In this document: piece after piece, positions 54,947-64,000 of the stretch | Layout of the letters: each line of letters opens with the position of its first letter | How positions within the stretch are numbered: position 1 is the first letter of the stretch | NCBI GenBank assembly: GCA_902786015.1 | Contig: CADAAU010000005.1 | Coordinates: 62,001 to 126,000, forward strand | Length of the DNA: 64,000 nucleotides | Direction: 5' to 3' | Source of the DNA: an uncultured Coriobacteriaceae bacterium | GTDB taxonomy: Bacteria > Actinomycetota > Coriobacteriia > Coriobacteriales > Atopobiaceae | The notes under the pieces: model-generated | Databases searched by the model: none | Seen by the model: only the letters and a program-made list of their open reading frames with translations | What the model was told of the DNA's origin: nothing | Translations under genes and position numbers: made by a program

Positions 54947-56620
54947 ATGCTCTGTAAAGGTTCCGAAGTTGTCGTGCGCACGCTCATCGAACAAGGCACG
55001 AGCCTTGTGTACGGCTATCCAGGCGGAATGGTGGTCGACATCTATGACGCACTGTGGCACCACCGTACGGAAATACGGCATGTCCTGACGGCACACGAGC
55101 AGGGAGCAGCCCATGCCGCCGACGGCTATGCGCGAGCTACCGGGAACGTGGGCGTCTGCATCGCAACCTCTGGCCCGGGCGCCACCAACCTGGTAACTGG
55201 CATCGCCACCGCCTACCTCGACTCCGTCCCCATGGTAATCATTACGGGCAACGTGCCACAGGAGAACATCGGAACGGATGCCTTCCAGGAAATCGACATT
55301 ACCGGCATCACGCTGCCAATCACAAAGCATAACTACTTTGTAAGCGATGCGACACGGCTTGCGTCCGTCATCAGGGAGGCCTTTGCTCTGGCGCAATCGG
55401 GCAGGCCGGGACCCGTCCTCGTGGATGTCACAAAGAATGCCCAAGAAGAAGAGGTGGAGTGGGAACAGCTGCCTCCCTTACCCCGGACGCGACCGAAGCG
55501 TCATTACCATCGCTCGGAGCTTGTTGCGGCTGCTGAAGCTATCAACGCGTCTTCTCGTCCTTACGTGTACTTTGGTGGCGGAGCCACCTCTTGCTCCGCC
55601 GAAAAGCAGATAATGGCATTGGCCGACGCCATAGACGCCCCCATCGGCTGCTCCCTTATGGGAATCTCGGCGATTCCCTCCCACCATCCTCGCTTTTTGG
55701 GCATGGAGGGAATGCACGGACACTTGGCGTCAACGCTCGCGATGCTCGAAAGCGATTGCCTCATCGCACTGGGAGTTCGATTCAATGACCGTGCCACCGG
55801 CAATCGCGCAAAGTTCAAGCAGGGGACGACCATCATCCACATAGATGCCGACGTTTCGGAACTGGACAAGAACACCGAGGATACCTTTGCTATCGTGGGC
55901 GACCTCAAGCAGACTCTGCAGGAGCTCTTGCCCCTCGTGCGTCACCGAGCCCGGCCAAACTGGAGTGAGTTTGTTGAGGGGTTGCGCGCTCATGAGGAAC
56001 AAGTTGCTGACCGACGAGAGGGACTCACGCCACAGAACGCGTTGCGTGCCCTTAACGAGCTTATTGAAGATGACGCCTGTGTGGTAGCGGATGTAGGTCA
56101 GCACCAGATGTGGGCCGCGCAGACGCTCACCTTTACCAAGCCACGTACCTTTGTGACGAGTGGAGGCCTCGGTACCATGGGGTTCGGTCTTGGCGCAGCT
56201 ATTGGGGCTGCCATGGGAACGGGCAGGCGTGCCGTCCTCGTCATTGGCGACGGAGGGTTCTACATGTGCCTCAACGAGCTCGCAACTGCCGTCGCCGAAC
56301 GAGTTCCCTTGGTCATACTCATCATGAACAACTCAGTTCTGGGTATGGTGCGCCAGTGGCAGACCCTTTTTTACGAGAAACGCTATTCCGCAACGACGTT
56401 TACGGAGGGGCAGACGGATTTCGTCGCCGTTGCGCAAGCCTTTGGCGCAAACGGCGCAAGAGCCAACTCGCTCGACGAACTCGAGGAAGCACTCCAGAAT
56501 GCCTTTGCCGCAAAGGGCCCCTTTGTTGTTGACTGCAAAATTGATCGCGACGAACTCGTGCTGCCCATGATGCCACCTGGCGGCACGCTCGACGATGTGT
56601 TCTTTAGGGTTGGTGAGTAG
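54947..56620 (+). CDS. ilvB: Acetolactate synthase large subunit
   Basis: 557-aa ThDP/FAD enzyme of branched-chain amino acid synthesis. Signatures are VYGYPGGMVVDIYDAL, HEQGAAHAADGYARATG (catalytic Glu), TSGPGATNLVTGIA, FQEIDITGIT, and the ThDP site GDGGFYMCLNELATA ... NNSVLGMVRQWQ. Start ATG after GAAGGAGG. Overlaps ilvN. Confidence 0.95.
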   Translation: MLCKGSEVVVRTLIEQGTSLVYGYPGGMVVDIYDALWHHRTEIRHVLTAHEQGAAHAADGYARATGNVGVCIATSGPGATNLVTGIATAYLDSVPMVIITGNVPQENIGTDAFQEIDITGITLPITKHNYFVSDATRLASVIREAFALAQSGRPGPVLVDVTKNAQEEEVEWEQLPPLPRTRPKRHYHRSELVAAAEAINASSRPYVYFGGGATSCSAEKQIMALADAIDAPIGCSLMGISAIPSHHPRFLGMEGMHGHLASTLAMLESDCLIALGVRFNDRATGNRAKFKQGTTIIHIDADVSELDKNTEDTFAIVGDLKQTLQELLPLVRHRARPNWSEFVEGLRAHEEQVADRREGLTPQNALRALNELIEDDACVVADVGQHQMWAAQTLTFTKPRTFVTSGGLGTMGFGLGAAIGAAMGTGRRAVLVIGDGGFYMCLNELATAVAERVPLVILIMNNSVLGMVRQWQTLFYEKRYSATTFTEGQTDFVAVAQAFGANGARANSLDELEEALQNAFAAKGPFVVDCKIDRDELVLPMMPPGGTLDDVFFRVGE

Positions 56621-57131
56621 CTTGGAACGTTATACCTTTGCAATACTCGTTCGCAACCAGTCGGGCGTGCTCAACCGAGTAACCAGCATGTTTCGCCGGC
56701 GACAGTTCAACATTTCGAGCCTAACCGTAAGCGAGACCGAGTCCCCCGAGTTCTCGCGCATCACCGTATTGTTTGATGGGGACGACCGGGCCAAGCGTCA
56801 GCTCAAAAGCCAGCTCTACAAGCTGCCCGACATACAGGTCGTAAGCGAGCTCGATCGCGAGCAGACGGTCAACTGCGAGCTGCTCCTGGTAAAGCTAGCA
56901 AACTCCGACCCGTCGTCCCGAAACGACATCCTCGATGCTGCCGGAGCCTTCGACGCAAAGGTCATGGACTACACGCGCGACACCATCATCTTGCAGTTGG
57001 TCGGAGAGAGCCGGCTTATTGACAACTTCATTGACCTGATGCGCGACTACACCATTCTGGAAATCTGCCGCACGGGAGTTGTCTCGTTGCAGCGAGGCTC
57101 CGCGGTTATGCGCAATCTCGCCGAACAATGA
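56613..57131 (+). CDS. ilvN: Acetolactate synthase small (regulatory) subunit
   Basis: 172 aa. The N-terminal ACT domain (TFAILVRNQSGVLNRVTSMF, RRQFNISSLTV) binds valine, followed by an ALS_ss_C domain. Start GTG 56613 lies inside the ilvB stop region (GGTGAGTAG), giving translational coupling. Confidence 0.93.
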   Translation: MSSLERYTFAILVRNQSGVLNRVTSMFRRRQFNISSLTVSETESPEFSRITVLFDGDDRAKRQLKSQLYKLPDIQVVSELDREQTVNCELLLVKLANSDPSSRNDILDAAGAFDAKVMDYTRDTIILQLVGESRLIDNFIDLMRDYTILEICRTGVVSLQRGSAVMRNLAEQ

Positions 57132-57214
57132 GCCCAAGTTCCTCACAACGGCGTACAATACCTGCTGTGGAACAGCAAAGGAAGCTGCCAGACGGCGGCG
57201 GAACGGAGAGTAGC

Positions 57215-57976
57215 ATGAGTGAGACGGGTCGTCTGCAAGTGTCGCCGCTAGACAGACTGGTTGTGTTACGCGGCATTCTTAAGGATCCCGTGGTCGGTGC
57301 CCTACACGCCCTTCTGGCAACTGACCCCTCAGACGACGTGGCGCGCACGCGGGCGTATGCGGACCTGGCATTCCAGCTGTTTTCGCGCGGAGACACGACC
57401 CTACGCGAGCAGGTCCTTGCGGCGGTGCTAAACGACGAGAACATCTACCTCGATTTGACCCGTGCCGAGGAAGAACCCTCTCGAACGCTCAGAATGGCCC
57501 TCGAGTGTGACCTTCGAAACATTCAGGCTGCCTGCGCAGGAAATGCCGACGACCTCAAGGGCGAGGTCTGTGATGCCCACCTTTTGCCCTCGATTCAGAT
57601 GGGAGTCGACCTGAACTTCGTGGTTGCGTATCATCGCTGCGTTCTGGACGAGGAGATCTCGGCCGAGGACCTCATCGAGGAGGCACGTCAAGAGGAGGAT
57701 GTGCCTCACTCGGAACCCAAGCACTTACAACTGGAGTCAGAAGAATCGACGCCAACTGAAGAATCCCAAGCGGACGAACCCACGACCAAAACCGAGACGG
57801 CAACCGAGGACGCGCCACAAGAGGCGCCTGACGCTTCCGAGGAGCCAGATACGAGAGAAGCAGACGACGAGGACGATTCGAAAACCAAATTCCATCTTCC
57901 CGACGTCAACCTGCCCAAAATGCCCGAGCCGGTAGCAAACGTAGGTAAGCGGATTTCCAACTGGCTCAAGAACTAG
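57215..57976 (+). CDS. Unknown protein with long acidic tail
   Basis: 253 aa. The N-terminal 150 residues are a compact helical domain (SPLDRLVVLRGILKDPVVGALHALL...). Residues about 160-225 are a Glu/Thr/Ser/Pro-rich disordered stretch, and the end (FHLPDVNLPKMPEPVANV, GKRISNWLKN) looks like an amphipathic anchor. No signal peptide. Start ATG 57215 after GGAGAG; an in-frame ATG at 57128 overlapping ilvN is possible. It precedes the shortened asparagine-synthetase-like gene by about 40-80 bp. Function unknown. Confidence 0.7.
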   Translation: MSETGRLQVSPLDRLVVLRGILKDPVVGALHALLATDPSDDVARTRAYADLAFQLFSRGDTTLREQVLAAVLNDENIYLDLTRAEEEPSRTLRMALECDLRNIQAACAGNADDLKGEVCDAHLLPSIQMGVDLNFVVAYHRCVLDEEISAEDLIEEARQEEDVPHSEPKHLQLESEESTPTEESQADEPTTKTETATEDAPQEAPDASEEPDTREADDEDDSKTKFHLPDVNLPKMPEPVANVGKRISNWLKN

Positions 57977-58053
57977 GCGTTTCCAACGGCCTTCTCATCA
58001 ATAAAGAACGGGTCTCAATGGATTTCGCATCTACAAAAGTCAGAAGGACGAAG

Positions 58054-59595
58054 ATGAGCGTTCGCTTGTTCGACGGATACATACGGAACCGGGCACAACT
58101 ATGCGAGGAACTCTCCATCGACTCGTCTGGCTCGCATGACGCCGAACGATCAATCGTAGAGGCCGCATTTGCCAAGTGGGGCTACGACATTGGAAACCAC
58201 CTCTTTGGCTCGTTTGCCCTCACCATAAACGACGAGAAACGCGGCGAACTCTTCTGTGCGCGGGACCCTCTTGGGCTCAAGCCGTTCTACTACTGCTTGG
58301 ACCCAAGCGGAACGTTTCATTATGGAAGCGACATCAGCGCCGTCGCCAACGAAGGATCAACGCCCAAAGACATCGATATGGAGGCGCTTCAGCACTACCT
58401 CATGCTGGGCTATCCTGCCGGCGAGAAGACCCTCTATGCGGGTGTCAAAAAGCTGATGCCTGGCCACTACCTCGTCTTTGACGGGGAGGAATGCCGCGTT
58501 CGGCCCTATTACTCCCTCGCGTTTGAGCCCGACTTCTCTCGCACCGAGGAACAGTGGGCACATGACATCGAGCGGACGCTTGGAAGCATCCTGTCGGATG
58601 ACGCAAATACGCTCGAGCTCGGCGGGTCCTGCTCTTTTCTCTCGGGCGGCGTGGATTCGTCGTACCTGCTGGCGCTTTCTGGCGCAAAGCGAGCCTGTGG
58701 TATAGGCTACGACGAAACTCAGCACAGCGAGGCGCAACTTGCATCAAAAACGGCAGCGAACCTCGGTGTCGAGTTTACGGAGACAAGAATAACCTCCGAG
58801 ATGTTCTTTGACGCAATACCGCGCATCGTTCGTGCGGCCGGTCTGCCTACAGCGGACGCCTCAACGGTCGCATTGCTTCTCGGCTGCGAGCAGGTGGCAC
58901 GCGAGTGTTCGTACTGCCTGTCGGGAGAGGGTGCCGACGAACTCTTTGCTGGATACCACATCTACCGCAGGGCCGCAGAACTCGGGCAAACTGGTGGTCC
59001 GTGGCATTTTGGCTGCTCCGGAGTCATGGACCAAGAAACCGCTCGTCGCCTGCTCATGCTGGAGCACCCCTACCCAACAGAAGGACTGGTAAAAAACGTA
59101 TATGAGGCAACCGAGTCGTGGGAGCACCTGAGTAGGCTTCAGGCAATAGACTGCGCCCTGTGGCTTGAGGGCGACATCCTCCTTGGCGCAGACGCCGCGT
59201 CGCGGGCAAGCGGGTTAGAGCTGCTACTCCCCTACGCCGACCGTCGCATGGTCGACTTGGCATGTCGCATCCCAGCCCGGTTTAGGCTCAACGACGACTG
59301 CGATAAGTACGTGCTGCGTAAGGCTGCACAAACTCTGCTCCCAAACGAAGTCGCCTATAGGCGCAAAGTCGGCTTTTCGGTTCCCATTTGTGCGTGGATG
59401 CGCGACGAGAAGCACCAGAGGGACATCGAGTCGAAGCTGTTTGGCAACGACACCGGTCTGTTCTTTTGCAAAAATCAAATTCAGCGCTATTGGAATTCTT
59501 TCCTCGACGGAAACGACGTCCTGTGGAAAAATATTTACGCTCTATATGTATTCCTCATTTGGTACCAACAATGCTTCTCGAGAGGGTCTGAATAG
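58054..59595 (+). CDS. Asparagine-synthetase-like enzyme lacking the glutaminase nucleophile
   Basis: About 513 aa. It begins MSVRLFDGYIRNRAQLCEEL, which aligns with the FNGEIYNYRELREEL region of AsnB, so the first roughly 70 residues with Cys2 are absent. The PP-loop FLSGGVDSSYLL (near 197) and LSGEGADELFAGY are intact, so the ATP pyrophosphatase half should adenylate a carboxylate. Such proteins include beta-lactam synthetase, lasso cyclases and ammonia-dependent amidases. Start 58054 follows AGAAGGA; ATG 58018 is an alternative. Followed 1 bp later by a transglycosylase, suggesting an envelope substrate. Confidence 0.85.
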   Translation: MSVRLFDGYIRNRAQLCEELSIDSSGSHDAERSIVEAAFAKWGYDIGNHLFGSFALTINDEKRGELFCARDPLGLKPFYYCLDPSGTFHYGSDISAVANEGSTPKDIDMEALQHYLMLGYPAGEKTLYAGVKKLMPGHYLVFDGEECRVRPYYSLAFEPDFSRTEEQWAHDIERTLGSILSDDANTLELGGSCSFLSGGVDSSYLLALSGAKRACGIGYDETQHSEAQLASKTAANLGVEFTETRITSEMFFDAIPRIVRAAGLPTADASTVALLLGCEQVARECSYCLSGEGADELFAGYHIYRRAAELGQTGGPWHFGCSGVMDQETARRLLMLEHPYPTEGLVKNVYEATESWEHLSRLQAIDCALWLEGDILLGADAASRASGLELLLPYADRRMVDLACRIPARFRLNDDCDKYVLRKAAQTLLPNEVAYRRKVGFSVPICAWMRDEKHQRDIESKLFGNDTGLFFCKNQIQRYWNSFLDGNDVLWKNIYALYVFLIWYQQCFSRGSE

Positions 59596-59596
59596 A

Positions 59597-60445
59597 ATGA
59601 AGAAAACAACATCCCTTGCTTTAGCTGCTGCCACACCGCTGCTTATACCAGCAGGAATACTGGGGCATGCCCTCGTACTGCTCAAGCGACGCCCACTAGA
59701 AGTGCTCTACGAAACGAGAAAGGCAGAGCCGGACTTTGTCCCCCTGCAAGACATGCCCAAACAACTCGTCCAGTTCACCGTGGAGTCGGAAGATTCGGGC
59801 TTTTACACCCATGGGGCATTCTGCTGGGAGGGAATCCGCGATGCCGTGCAGATAAATCGCGAAAAGGGAAAGATTGCCGTAGGTGGAAGCACCATTACAC
59901 AGCAGCTCATAAAGAACCTGTACTTTCGCTTTAATCACAGCTATGCACGAAAGGCTACGGAGGCCATTATCTCTTTGGAAGCCGAACGCAAGCTGGGTAA
60001 GGACAAGATACTCGAGCTGTACCTAAACATCATTTACTACGGAAACGGCGTTTACGGTGTTGGTGATGCCGCACGCTTCTACTTTAACAAGGAGCCAAAG
60101 GACCTCACGGTCAACCAAATGTTTATTTTGGCAATCTTGCCGGTCGTCCCCACGCGAGGCAATCCCATACAATACCCCGAGGTGTTCGAGCGTTTTCGGA
60201 ATAAGCGCATCCCACGGTTTTCGAACCCAAAGCAGCCGATTTTTACTGAGGAAGAGACGGCACTCATCTGTTCGTATCATGCCGACTGTCTCGACCCCGA
60301 CCTCAGGAAGCCCGATGAGTACACCAATAATTATCCTCAATATATAACTCTTACAAACGAGCGATTCGGCCCCTTCAAAAACGAGGGTTATCGCAATCCA
60401 ATGGAGACATACCATGGCAAGGACACAAGTAGCGCTGACCTTTGA
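59597..60445 (+). CDS. Monofunctional GT51 peptidoglycan transglycosylase
   Basis: 282 aa: an N-terminal membrane anchor (residues 5-30), then the GT51 domain with catalytic Glu in VESEDSGFYTHGAF, GGSTITQQLIKNLYF and RKATEAIISLEAERKLGKDKILELYLN. No transpeptidase domain, so it resembles MtgA rather than class A PBPs. Polymerises lipid II outside the membrane. The end overlaps the deacetylase gene by 32 bp. Confidence 0.9.
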   Translation: MKKTTSLALAAATPLLIPAGILGHALVLLKRRPLEVLYETRKAEPDFVPLQDMPKQLVQFTVESEDSGFYTHGAFCWEGIRDAVQINREKGKIAVGGSTITQQLIKNLYFRFNHSYARKATEAIISLEAERKLGKDKILELYLNIIYYGNGVYGVGDAARFYFNKEPKDLTVNQMFILAILPVVPTRGNPIQYPEVFERFRNKRIPRFSNPKQPIFTEEETALICSYHADCLDPDLRKPDEYTNNYPQYITLTNERFGPFKNEGYRNPMETYHGKDTSSADL

Positions 60446-61019
60446 TGACGGCCCGTCGTATGTGACAGATTGCGTGCTCGACGTCTTGGAAGAGGTGGGG
60501 GTAAAGGCGACGTTCTTTGTCATAGGAGAAAGAGTCGCAGATCATGAGCGCCAGCTCAGGCGCATGGCAGCGTGTGGTTTCCAGATTGGAAACCACACGT
60601 GGAACCACAAGTTCATCAGCAAGATGTCCTCTGATGAGCTGCGGCAAACGCTCTTGCAAACAAACGATGCAATCTGCGGCGCCTGTGGCGTAACGCCAAC
60701 TATTATGAGGCCTCCCGGTGGCGCTTGGAGCGATGAAGCCCTTGCCGTTTTGGGCGAAATGGGGCTTCCCGCTGTCTTTTGGAGTGTGGATCCCCGTGAC
60801 TGGGAAACACAGGATGCACGAAGCACCATTGAGCATGTCCTGAGCCATGTGGAGGATGGGTCTATCGTTATCATGCACGACCGCTACGAGCCGACGGCCG
60901 ATGCAGTCGAAGCCATTGTCCCCGAACTTGTTTCGCGAGGAATCGAGCTGCTCACCATAGAAGAGCTGGCAAAAGAGCGGGGCGGCCTACAGCCAGGTGG
61001 AAGGCACTATTGGTTCTAG
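60414..61019 (+). CDS. Polysaccharide deacetylase (NodB domain) without export signal
   Basis: 201 aa. All NodB motifs are present: TFDDGP, the metal pair in GNHTWNHKF, RPPGG, WSVDPRDW and IVIMHD. Usual partners of this fold deacetylate cell-wall GlcNAc/MurNAc outside the cell, but here the protein starts MARTQVALTFDDG with no signal or anchor. It may act in the cytosol on a precursor or use another route. Overlap with the transglycosylase indicates coupling. Confidence 0.88.
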   Translation: MARTQVALTFDDGPSYVTDCVLDVLEEVGVKATFFVIGERVADHERQLRRMAACGFQIGNHTWNHKFISKMSSDELRQTLLQTNDAICGACGVTPTIMRPPGGAWSDEALAVLGEMGLPAVFWSVDPRDWETQDARSTIEHVLSHVEDGSIVIMHDRYEPTADAVEAIVPELVSRGIELLTIEELAKERGGLQPGGRHYWF

Positions 61020-61087
61020 CAAACTTGGAGGTTCGTCCTCTTCTTTGTCGGTTCGTCGCGTAAGTTCAACAGGTTGGAGGAACCCAC

Positions 61088-63205
61088 ATGAAAGAGTCTT
61101 CGACGTTATCTACCGAAAATGCCGAGCACATCCTCGACATGGTGAAGGACGAAATCTGCAAGGACAAAGGAACGAGCGAACAGCGCACAACATCCCTTTT
61201 GCTGCTGATGCAAGAAATCATGGCCGTGTATCGCAAAGCCTTTGGTGAGCAATGCCCATTCGAAATCAAAAGCTACACCACACGCACGGTTCGCATATTC
61301 AGGCTACGCTTCTTTGGCGATGAGCTCGATCCCTGCTTCGACGGACGTGCACATGACTTGCACCACCTAATCAAGTATGGTCAAGACATTCCCCGCTGGT
61401 CCTACAAAGACGGTTGGAACGAAATAGGCATCATCGTTCCTCGCACAAGCAGCACCATGGGCGTGTTGCGCTTTTGCTTTGAACATGCCCATGGTTACAA
61501 AACCCAGTTGTACATTGGTTTTTTCGTCCAGCTCATTGGCGCGGGCTTTAACATAGCGGCATCGTTCTTTGTGGCTCAGCTCATTGTGCAATACACTGAT
61601 AGTGCCATCGCACAGGCAACGCTTACCGCATTGCTCATATTCGCTTGTATCATGCTCGAAGAACTTACGATTTGCATATCGGAGTGGGTGTATAACAAAC
61701 TGTCGCGCCACATACTGGAACACATCCAAGGAGAGTTGGTTGACAACGTCCTCAGCATTCAAACGGCCAGCATGAACACACACGGCAATTCTGTTTTTGT
61801 GCGACGCATGACCGACGACGCCGAGACACTCTCGACGGGGCTCTCCAGCTTTTCGGACATGGCCATCCAAATCGCAAGCTATATCGGAACGCTCGTAGCC
61901 GTCTTTGCAGTGAGTTGGCAACTTTTTGTTTTTGAATCTGTGATGCTGCTCATTCTCTATCTCATACAAACCTGGCGTTCCCGCGCAATGATTAAGTGCA
62001 ACAGCCGTGTGAAGGAGGCCTACGAGGGCTATACGGGTATTCTCTCCGAAGTCGTTCAAGGCCACGGCGACATTAGGGCCCTGCGCTTTGAGGACAGGAT
62101 TACCCAAGAGGTAAATACGCGGATGAAGGCGTCAAACAGTTCAAAGAAGGCATTGCTGCGCAAACGCTGGCAATACCGCTTGGTCTCGTCGAGCGTGCTG
62201 AACGTGTGTGACTTGGCCTTTATGCTCCTCGTGGTTGTGTTTTTGGCACTCGGGATGGTCGAACCCGCCATGGCAGTTGTACTGTACAACTACCACACGA
62301 GGCTCGGAAACAAGGCCGTCTTTACTGTGATGAGCTATTCGGACTTCTCCAGCGAGCTGAGGCTCGCAGGCGACAGAATTCGCTCGCTCATCGTGAGCCG
62401 CGAGTTCCCCAAGGAGGAGTTTGGCACCAAGCACCTGGAACAGGTGGAGGGCAACGTGGAGTTTAGGGATGTCGTGTTTGCGTATCAGGCAAAAGGCGGA
62501 TTGCTCAAGCCGGGAAAACAGGTACTCAATGGCGTCAACCTTACAGTTGAGGCCGGGCAAACGGTTGCGCTTGCTGGTCACAGCGGTTGCGGAAAGAGCA
62601 CGATATTCAATTTGCTCAACAAGCAGTACACGCCCGATTCGGGCACGATCCTGCTCGATGGAGAGAAACTCGACGAGCTCGACAAGGAAAGCATACGCGG
62701 CTCTATGGCGCTCATCAACCAATACCCCTACCTTTTTAACGCTACCATTCGTGAGAATTTGGCTTATGCGAAACCCAACGTAACCGATGAGGAAATGATT
62801 CGTGTGTGCCGCATCTGTTGTATCCACGATGACATCATGGAACTCGAAAACGGCTACGACACGGTTATAAGCGAAGGAGGGCGCGACCTCTCGGGCGGCC
62901 AGAGGCAGCGGCTCGCCATCGCACGCGGACTGCTATGTGACGCGCGCATCCTGCTACTCGACGAGTCGACATCCGCCTTAGACAATACAACGCAGCAGGA
63001 AGTCCTCAATGCCGTAAGGGGCATGGCAGGCAACCGTACGGTAATGATGATCGCCCACCGCCTGTCGACCATCGTCAATACCGATAAAATCTTCTTTGTA
63101 GATGGAGGTAAAGTGATTGCGAGCGGGACTCACGAACAGCTCATGCATACCTGTGACAAGTATCGCGAACTTTACCAAGCGGAGCAAATAAGTGCAACAT
63201 ACTAA
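61088..63205 (+). CDS. ABC exporter (fused permease-ATPase) with extra N-terminal domain
   Basis: 705 aa. Residues 1 to about 125 form an unusual cytosolic domain (SEQRTTSLLLLMQEIMAVYR, FGEQCPFEI, DELDPCFDG) that reminds me of a GHKL ATPase fold. About six membrane helices follow, then an ATPase: Walker A GHSGCGKST (about 496), signature LSGGQRQRLAIARG (about 601), Walker B ILLLDEST, His loop IAHRLS. A type IV exporter for lipid, peptide or glycan. Same strand as the three envelope genes, 68 bp downstream. Confidence 0.9.
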   Translation: MKESSTLSTENAEHILDMVKDEICKDKGTSEQRTTSLLLLMQEIMAVYRKAFGEQCPFEIKSYTTRTVRIFRLRFFGDELDPCFDGRAHDLHHLIKYGQDIPRWSYKDGWNEIGIIVPRTSSTMGVLRFCFEHAHGYKTQLYIGFFVQLIGAGFNIAASFFVAQLIVQYTDSAIAQATLTALLIFACIMLEELTICISEWVYNKLSRHILEHIQGELVDNVLSIQTASMNTHGNSVFVRRMTDDAETLSTGLSSFSDMAIQIASYIGTLVAVFAVSWQLFVFESVMLLILYLIQTWRSRAMIKCNSRVKEAYEGYTGILSEVVQGHGDIRALRFEDRITQEVNTRMKASNSSKKALLRKRWQYRLVSSSVLNVCDLAFMLLVVVFLALGMVEPAMAVVLYNYHTRLGNKAVFTVMSYSDFSSELRLAGDRIRSLIVSREFPKEEFGTKHLEQVEGNVEFRDVVFAYQAKGGLLKPGKQVLNGVNLTVEAGQTVALAGHSGCGKSTIFNLLNKQYTPDSGTILLDGEKLDELDKESIRGSMALINQYPYLFNATIRENLAYAKPNVTDEEMIRVCRICCIHDDIMELENGYDTVISEGGRDLSGGQRQRLAIARGLLCDARILLLDESTSALDNTTQQEVLNAVRGMAGNRTVMMIAHRLSTIVNTDKIFFVDGGKVIASGTHEQLMHTCDKYRELYQAEQISATY

Positions 63206-63277
63206 CGCGCGACGGCTCCCCCCATCACACGGCGCACGGTTATACTCTTTATAAAGAGAAATCTACGGAGGGCCGCC

Positions 63278-64000
63278 ATGATACGCTTCCCACGCAGGCA
63301 TAGCCATCGTCCCATCGAGGGCGTTTCAAACATCGAACTGTTCTACGACCTCATCTTTGTGTACTGCATCAGCGTGCTCACGTCTTTGTGTCATACGGTT
63401 GATGGCTTCCTCAACCCGGCCGTATGGGGCATCTTCATGTTCTCCTACCTTGCTATTCTGCAAGTCTGGTTCTTTACCACACTGTTTATCAATCGTTTTG
63501 GAGAACGCTCTGCCGCCGACTGTGTATTTTTGTTCGTCAATATGTTCTTGCTCTACTTTATGGCAAGCGGAGTGCACACGGAGTGGTCGGACACAAGATT
63601 CACCTTTAACGTCGCATGGGCGCTCATTTTGGCAAACCAAGCCCTTGCGTGGGGCATGAAGGCACGAGCGTATGACAATCTGGACAAAGATGACATTCGC
63701 ATGATCCGCCATACCGTGGTGACCCTCGCAGTGCAGGCGGCCACCGCACTCGCGGCGGCACTCCTCCCCTTCACGCCCAGCCTGTATGCCTCATGGGCGG
63801 CGTTGCTGATAGGAGCCAGCGTCTGGAGATGGTCGCAGGCTTACAGGACAAAGGCGGTTCATTTCTCGCATGTTGCCGAGCGGTGTTCTCTGCTCGTTAT
63901 CGTCGCCTTTGGCGAAATGGTCGTGACGCTTTCGAGCTACACCGTACAAACCAGCAGCATGGCATACCCCGTTTTTGTATTTGCGCTGGTAGTTGGGCTG
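63278..64000 (+). CDS. ltrA: Low temperature requirement protein A family (partial)
   Basis: The first 241 residues are visible; the gene runs off the window. IELFYDLIFVYCIS at the N-terminus and VAERCSLLVIVAFGEMV are LtrA signatures, with several hydrophobic helices between. Function of the family is poorly defined. Start ATG after ACGGAGGGC. Confidence 0.85.
   Translation, partial: MIRFPRRHSHRPIEGVSNIELFYDLIFVYCISVLTSLCHTVDGFLNPAVWGIFMFSYLAILQVWFFTTLFINRFGERSAADCVFLFVNMFLLYFMASGVHTEWSDTRFTFNVAWALILANQALAWGMKARAYDNLDKDDIRMIRHTVVTLAVQAATALAAALLPFTPSLYASWAALLIGASVWRWSQAYRTKAVHFSHVAERCSLLVIVAFGEMVVTLSSYTVQTSSMAYPVFVFALVVGL

Noticed and set aside
58018..59595. Ordinary second asparagine synthase
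   Set aside because: The N-terminal Cys and first strands of the glutaminase domain are absent and no upstream frame supplies them.

Overview
The window (GC near 57% by eye, dense short operons with start/stop overlaps) looks like the chromosome of an anaerobic actinobacterium of class Coriobacteriia (Olsenella/Atopobium/Collinsella type). Pointers are glutamine synthetase III, LL-diaminopimelate aminotransferase (DapL), MurT/GatD chemistry, AAA_14/DUF4143 ATPases and LPxTG-like wall proteins. The genus is an inference; no rRNA is present.

Layout. 1-7.7 kb (mostly minus): trehalose PTS (cut by the window edge), pyrG, tRNA-Arg(CCG), an exported lipoprotein form of family II pyrophosphatase, and GS III with a long leader. 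7.8-9.7 kb: two AstE/AspA-like proteins with incomplete zinc sites. 10-16 kb: gltB-gltD. 16-20.7 kb: a mosaic accessory zone inserted at the 3' end of gltD. It holds an AlbA_2 regulator-like gene between 80-bp direct repeats, a frameshifted wall protein, HEPN/defence-like remnants and two extra copies of the gltD tail. The zone ends just before the terminator that probably once served gltBD. 20.8-22.4 kb: amt-glnB. 22.8-29 kb: a second accessory zone with a wall-protein tail, a palindrome array, an internally deleted amt copy, two AAA_14/DUF4143 ATPases each preceded by three iterons, a HipA-like kinase and a DUF4869 protein. 29-39.5 kb: carAB, dapF-dapL, asnB and a single-chain MurT-GatD. 39.8-50.6 kb: a MATE pump and an almost complete aromatic amino acid block (DAHP synthase, tyrA, aroB, aroA, aroC, pheA, an aroE-aroK fusion), closed by a PTS EIIB domain fused to a degenerate type II dehydroquinase. 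50.7-54.6 kb: MTHFS, a metallopeptidase, and an acyl-CoA synthetase with its HTH-cupin regulator. 54.9-57.1 kb: ilvBN. 57.2-63.2 kb: a probable envelope module (acidic protein, asparagine-synthetase-like enzyme lacking its glutaminase part, GT51 transglycosylase, NodB deacetylase, ABC exporter with an extra N-terminal domain). The window ends in LtrA.

How it fits together. GS III, GOGAT, AmtB and PII form the ammonium assimilation set; carAB, asnB, GatD and pyrG consume glutamine. DapF/DapL and MurT-GatD supply and amidate peptidoglycan stem peptides. The best candidates for undescribed biology are the EIIB-dehydroquinase fusion, the envelope module at 57-63 kb, and the repeated pattern in which the 3' ends of pyrG and gltD (and pieces of amt) lie duplicated beside accessory DNA.
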